10,480 nt of DNA from Propionibacteriaceae bacterium (GTDB lineage: Bacteria > Actinomycetota > Actinomycetes > Propionibacteriales > Propionibacteriaceae). The notes below the pieces were generated by a model, which did not search any database, was not told the origin of the DNA, and saw only the letters and a list, made by a program, of their open reading frames with translations. Positions within the stretch are counted from its first letter, which is position 1. Each line of letters starts with the position of its first letter. The stretch spans positions 1 to 10,480 of the forward strand of contig JAUNRO010000092.1 in assembly GCA_030544185.1 (NCBI GenBank), written 5' to 3'. This document shows positions 7,643-10,480 of the stretch, piece by piece. Position numbers and translations under genes: made by a program.

Positions 7643-7681
7643 AGACCTGACCGGGGGCACAGAACCCATCAGCACCGAACC

Positions 7682-7687
7682 AGGAAG
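7682..7687 (+). promoter_or_regulatory. Ribosome binding site of narK1
   Basis: AGGAAG lies only 3 nt before ATG 7691, a short spacing that suggests weaker initiation than at narH or narK2. The rest of the 54-bp narI/narK1 gap shows no convincing promoter. Confidence 0.45.
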
Positions 7688-7690
7688 AGC

Positions 7691-9037
7691 ATGTCGAGCG
7701 TGTCCGAGACTGTCCCCACCACTCACCGCGAAGCACCGGGTTCGGGCCGCGTCCTAGCCCTGTCCAGCATCGCCTTCACCGTGATGTTCGCGGTGTGGCT
7801 GATGTTCGGCATTCTCGGCAAACCGATCCAGGACGAGTTCGCCTTGAGCGACGTCCAGCTTTCCTGGATCTCCGCCGTGGCCATTCTCAACGGTTCGATG
7901 TGGCGCCTGCCCGCGGGGATGCTCGCCGACCGCTTCGGTGGGCGCAAGGTGATGCTGGTCATCCTGGGCTTTTCCGCGGCGGCGTCGGTCGCGGTGTCGT
8001 TCGCCCAGAGCTACGCGATGCTGCTGGTGCTGGCCTTCCTCGTCGGATTCGCGGGCAACTCGTTCTCGGTGGGTGTTGCCTGGAACTCGGCGTGGTTCTC
8101 CAAGAATCGCCAGGGCCTCGCGCTCGGCGTCTTCGGTGCCGGCAACGTCGGCGCCTCGGTGACGAAGTTCATCGGCCCGCCGGTCATTGCAGCGACGGCG
8201 GGCACGATGGTCTTCGGCCTGGTGCCGGGTGGCTGGCGGTTCATTCCGATCATCTATACCGCCCTGCTCCTGTTGCTGTTCGTGCTGATCCTCGTGCTCA
8301 CCCCGTCGAAGGACCGGATGGCGGGGGCGAACAAGTCGCTGGGGGAGATGCTCGAGCCGTTGAAGCAGGTGCGGGTGTGGCGGTTCTCCTTGTACTACGT
8401 GGCCGTGTTCGGCGCCTATGTGGCGCTGTCGGCGTGGCTGCCCAAGTACTACATGGACAACTTCAACGTGAACCTCACCGTTGCCGGGCTGCTGACCGCG
8501 ACGTTCATCTTCCCGGCCTCGCTGCTGCGCCCGGTCGGCGGCTGGTTCTCCGACAAGTGGGGCGCACGCCGGGGGATGTACTTCACTTTCGCCGTCATGC
8601 TCGCCACCACCGGGATCCTGATGATGCCCAACGGCCACATCGCGATCAATCACGCGGACGGCACCACGACCGAACACCTGGCGTACACGATGGGGCTCGT
8701 CCCCTTCGTCATTCTTGTCTTCCTGCTCGGCTGTGCGATGGGCATCGGCAAGGCGGCCGTCTTCAAGCACATCCCGGAATACTTCCCGGGGCTCGTCGGG
8801 CCGGTCGGCGGCCTCGTCGGCATGCTCGGTGGGCTGGGCGGGTTCTTCCTGCCGCCGCTCTTCGCGTACACCAAGGAATGGACCGGCTTCCCCACCAGCA
8901 CCTTCTTCGTCCTCTTCCTGCTCACCGCGATCTGTGCGATCTGGATGCACGTGACCGTGGTTCGCATGCTGCACACCAGCTCCCCCGAGCTGGCTGATCA
9001 CTTCGAAACACCTGACGATCAGGAGGTCAAGGTATGA
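7691..9037 (+). CDS. narK1: Nitrate/nitrite porter, NarK1-type (MFS, NNP family)
   Basis: This 448-residue membrane protein belongs to the nitrate/nitrite porter branch of the major facilitator superfamily, with about 12 hydrophobic segments between residues 22 and 425. The likely nitrate-binding arginines are Arg72 (WRLPAGM) and Arg280 (LLRPVGGW). The two Gly-rich nitrate signatures are clear: GVFGAGNVGAS (146-156) and a perfect second one, GPVGGLVGMLGGLGGFFLP (370-388). The MFS loop motif DRFGGRK (80-86) follows TM2. The short loops and the second signature suit the NarK1 type, which in Paracoccus and Pseudomonas is described as a nitrate/proton symporter; that assignment is inference. It follows narI after 54 bp and overlaps the next carrier as ATGA. 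Its tyrosine codons are 9 TAC to 2 TAT, opposite to narH and narI, which may reflect a separate origin. A nitrite exporter role cannot be excluded. Confidence 0.9.
   Translation: MSSVSETVPTTHREAPGSGRVLALSSIAFTVMFAVWLMFGILGKPIQDEFALSDVQLSWISAVAILNGSMWRLPAGMLADRFGGRKVMLVILGFSAAASVAVSFAQSYAMLLVLAFLVGFAGNSFSVGVAWNSAWFSKNRQGLALGVFGAGNVGASVTKFIGPPVIAATAGTMVFGLVPGGWRFIPIIYTALLLLLFVLILVLTPSKDRMAGANKSLGEMLEPLKQVRVWRFSLYYVAVFGAYVALSAWLPKYYMDNFNVNLTVAGLLTATFIFPASLLRPVGGWFSDKWGARRGMYFTFAVMLATTGILMMPNGHIAINHADGTTTEHLAYTMGLVPFVILVFLLGCAMGIGKAAVFKHIPEYFPGLVGPVGGLVGMLGGLGGFFLPPLFAYTKEWTGFPTSTFFVLFLLTAICAIWMHVTVVRMLHTSSPELADHFETPDDQEVKV
8976..8993 (+). repeat. Short perfect hairpin near the end of narK1
   Basis: CCAGCTC (8976-8982) and GAGCTGG (8987-8993) pair perfectly over 7 bp around a CCCC loop, 40 nt before the narK2 start. 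It lies in codons for the hydrophilic C-terminal tail. It could tune the mRNA at the narK1/narK2 junction, or be chance. Confidence 0.3.
9021..9026 (+). promoter_or_regulatory. Ribosome binding site of narK2
   Basis: A full AGGAGG lies 7 nt before ATG 9034, inside the last codons of narK1. It supports efficient coupled translation of the second carrier. Confidence 0.75.
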
Positions 9038-10434
9038 GCGCCGAATCCCGCACTCGGTCGAAGGAGTGGTTGACCGAGTGGGACGCCAATGACCCCGCCA
9101 AGTGGGACAAGTCACTGGCCAACAAGACCTTGGCGATCACAACGTTCTCCCTCACGCTGTGTTTCGTCGCCTGGTTCCTGCCGTCCGCGATCGCGCCGAA
9201 GCTGACCAACCTCGGCTTCGAGCTGACCAATACCCAGCTCTATTGGCTGACGTCGATGCCGGGCCTGGCCGGTGGTCTGCTGCGGCTGGTCTGGATGGTG
9301 CTGCCCCCGATCATGGGTACGCGCAAGATGGTCGCGATCACCTCCGGCCTCCTGCTCATCCCGCTGATCGGCTGGGGCGTCGCGGTGCAGAACCCCCAGA
9401 CGCCTTATTGGCAGCTGCTGGTCCTCGCCTTCATGGCCGGTATCGGCGGCGGCGCGTTCTCCGGATTCATGCCCTCGACGGCGTACTTCTTCCCGAAGTC
9501 GAAGTCCGGCACCGCGCTCGGCATCCAGGCCGGCGTGGGCAACTTCGGTGTGTCGCTCGTGCAGCTGGCCACGCCGTGGCTGATCGGCTTCGGCATGATC
9601 GGCTTCCTCGGCTCGTCGCAGTCGATGACCGGGCTGCCGGGTCAACCGCCGGAGGAGGTCTGGTATCAAAACGCTGGCTTCTTCTATGTGCCGTTCGCGA
9701 TCCTGGCGGCCATCCTCGCCTGGACGATGCTGAAGTCGGTGCCGATCAAGGCGAACATCAAGCAGCAGTTCGACATCTTCGGCAATATCGACACCTGGCT
9801 GATGACGATCCTCTACATCATGACGTTCGGCACGTTCTCGGGCTTGTCTGCGCAGTTCGGCCTGCTGATGAAGAACCTCTATGGCGCGGGCAATCCGGAG
9901 ATCGTCGAGGGCGTCGGCGCCGCCGCGACCGTGCTGGTCGCCGGCTATCAGGTGCCCGATCCGGTGAACTATGTGTTCCTCGGCGCGTTGGTCGGCGCCG
10001 GTGCGCGCGTGGTGTTCTCCCCGCTCACCGACCGCATGGGTGGTGCGATCTGGACCCTGATCTCCGGCATCGGCGTGCTCGGCTCGATCATCGCGACGAT
10101 GTTCTTCCTTCGGCCCGACCCCGCGGCCGGCGCCGAGGCGCTGCAGGGCCAGTTCACCGGTTTCCTGTGGGGCATGCTCGCGATCTTCCTGTTCTCGGGC
10201 ATCGGCAATGCCTCGACCTTCAAGCAGATGCCGATGATCTTCGAGCCCCGCCAGGCCGGCGGCGTCATCGGCTGGACCGCGGCCATCGCCGCGTTCGGTC
10301 CGTTCCTCTTCGGTATCGGCCTGACCCTCATGAGCGCGTGGACCTTCTATCTCATCGGCGTCCTCTGGGCGATCATGTGCATCATCATCACCTGGGTCAG
10401 GTATGCCCGGCCCGGTGCCCCGCGGCCGAGCTGA
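9034..10434 (+). CDS. narK2: Nitrate/nitrite antiporter, NarK2-type (MFS, NNP family)
   Basis: This 466-residue carrier resembles E. coli NarK (nitrate/nitrite antiporter) along its length. The hydrophilic start WDANDPAKWDK (16-26) matches the NarK cytoplasmic N-terminus, and 12 membrane segments follow. The substrate-binding arginines correspond to Arg84 (GLLRLVW) and Arg325 (GARVVFSPLTDRMGG). The first nitrate signature, GIQAGVGNFGVSL (163-175), is intact. The second is GWTAAIAAFGPF (413-424), where E. coli NarK has GFISAIGAIGGF. This departs from the Gly-rich form but may be typical of its subgroup. The loop between TM7 and TM8 (about 282-312) is some 20 residues longer than in E. coli. 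The start overlaps the narK1 stop (ATGA) behind a full AGGAGG. The expected role is exchange of external nitrate for the nitrite made by NarGHI. Tyrosine codons are 9 TAT to 2 TAC, like narGHI and unlike narK1. It is the last gene visible in the operon. Confidence 0.93.
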   Translation: MSAESRTRSKEWLTEWDANDPAKWDKSLANKTLAITTFSLTLCFVAWFLPSAIAPKLTNLGFELTNTQLYWLTSMPGLAGGLLRLVWMVLPPIMGTRKMVAITSGLLLIPLIGWGVAVQNPQTPYWQLLVLAFMAGIGGGAFSGFMPSTAYFFPKSKSGTALGIQAGVGNFGVSLVQLATPWLIGFGMIGFLGSSQSMTGLPGQPPEEVWYQNAGFFYVPFAILAAILAWTMLKSVPIKANIKQQFDIFGNIDTWLMTILYIMTFGTFSGLSAQFGLLMKNLYGAGNPEIVEGVGAAATVLVAGYQVPDPVNYVFLGALVGAGARVVFSPLTDRMGGAIWTLISGIGVLGSIIATMFFLRPDPAAGAEALQGQFTGFLWGMLAIFLFSGIGNASTFKQMPMIFEPRQAGGVIGWTAAIAAFGPFLFGIGLTLMSAWTFYLIGVLWAIMCIIITWVRYARPGAPRPS

Positions 10435-10480
10435 GCTCTGGTTCTGATCCTGTGCCGGTGACCCGGGTGCCCCCTGTGGC

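Noticed and set aside
7754..9115. Minus-strand open frame antisense to narK1 (453 codons)
   Set aside because: The translation is highly charged and low in complexity (His, Glu, Arg, Gln), as expected from the complement of hydrophobic membrane-protein codons.
10435..10480. Possible terminator after narK2 (palindrome ACCCGGGT at 10461-10468)
   Set aside because: There is no stem with a usable loop and no T-run before the window ends.
1..10480. CRISPR arrays, tRNA or rRNA genes, insertion sequences, toxin-antitoxin or defence genes
   Set aside because: None seen; coding regions and their short spacers fill almost the whole window.

Overview
The window is high in GC and carries a complete respiratory (membrane-bound) nitrate reductase operon with its nitrate/nitrite carriers, plus a divergent molybdenum-cofactor gene. 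The base composition, protein sequences, strong AGGAGG sites at several starts and TAnnnT-type promoter boxes point to an actinobacterium, perhaps of the Propionibacteriales. That placement is an impression from sequence character, not a database result.

Layout. On the minus strand, 29-694 encodes a MobA-like molybdenum cofactor guanylyltransferase. A 63-bp divergent spacer (695-757) separates it from a plus-strand operon: narG (758-4483), narH (4483-6138), narJ (6135-6851), narI (6851-7636), a 54-bp gap, a short NarK1-type carrier (7691-9037) and a NarK2-type carrier (9034-10434). Every junction except narI/narK1 is a stop/start overlap (TGATG or ATGA), so the genes are probably translationally coupled. 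No terminator is visible in the last 46 bases, and bases 1-28 hold no supported feature.

How the genes work together. NarK1 and NarK2 would bring nitrate in and export nitrite. NarI takes electrons from quinol through two b hemes, NarH passes them along four Fe-S clusters, and NarG reduces nitrate at a Mo-bis-MGD centre on the cytoplasmic side. NarJ is the assembly chaperone that helps load the cofactor. MobA attaches GMP to molybdopterin, the step needed to make the MGD that NarG uses, so the divergent pairing makes functional sense.

The gene content is ordinary and I found no new biological system. Four points deserve a second look: (1) a 16-bp perfect inverted repeat, plus 5 more paired bases, inside mobA, encoding a stretch that looks like an insertion; (2) divergent promoters that appear to fire leaderless mRNAs in both directions from a 63-bp spacer, with overlapping -35 boxes and a CATTA-N4-TAATG palindrome over the narG -10; (3) a reversal of tyrosine codon preference in narK1 relative to narG, narH, narI and narK2; and (4) small GC-rich hairpins at the narI/narK1 and narK1/narK2 borders.
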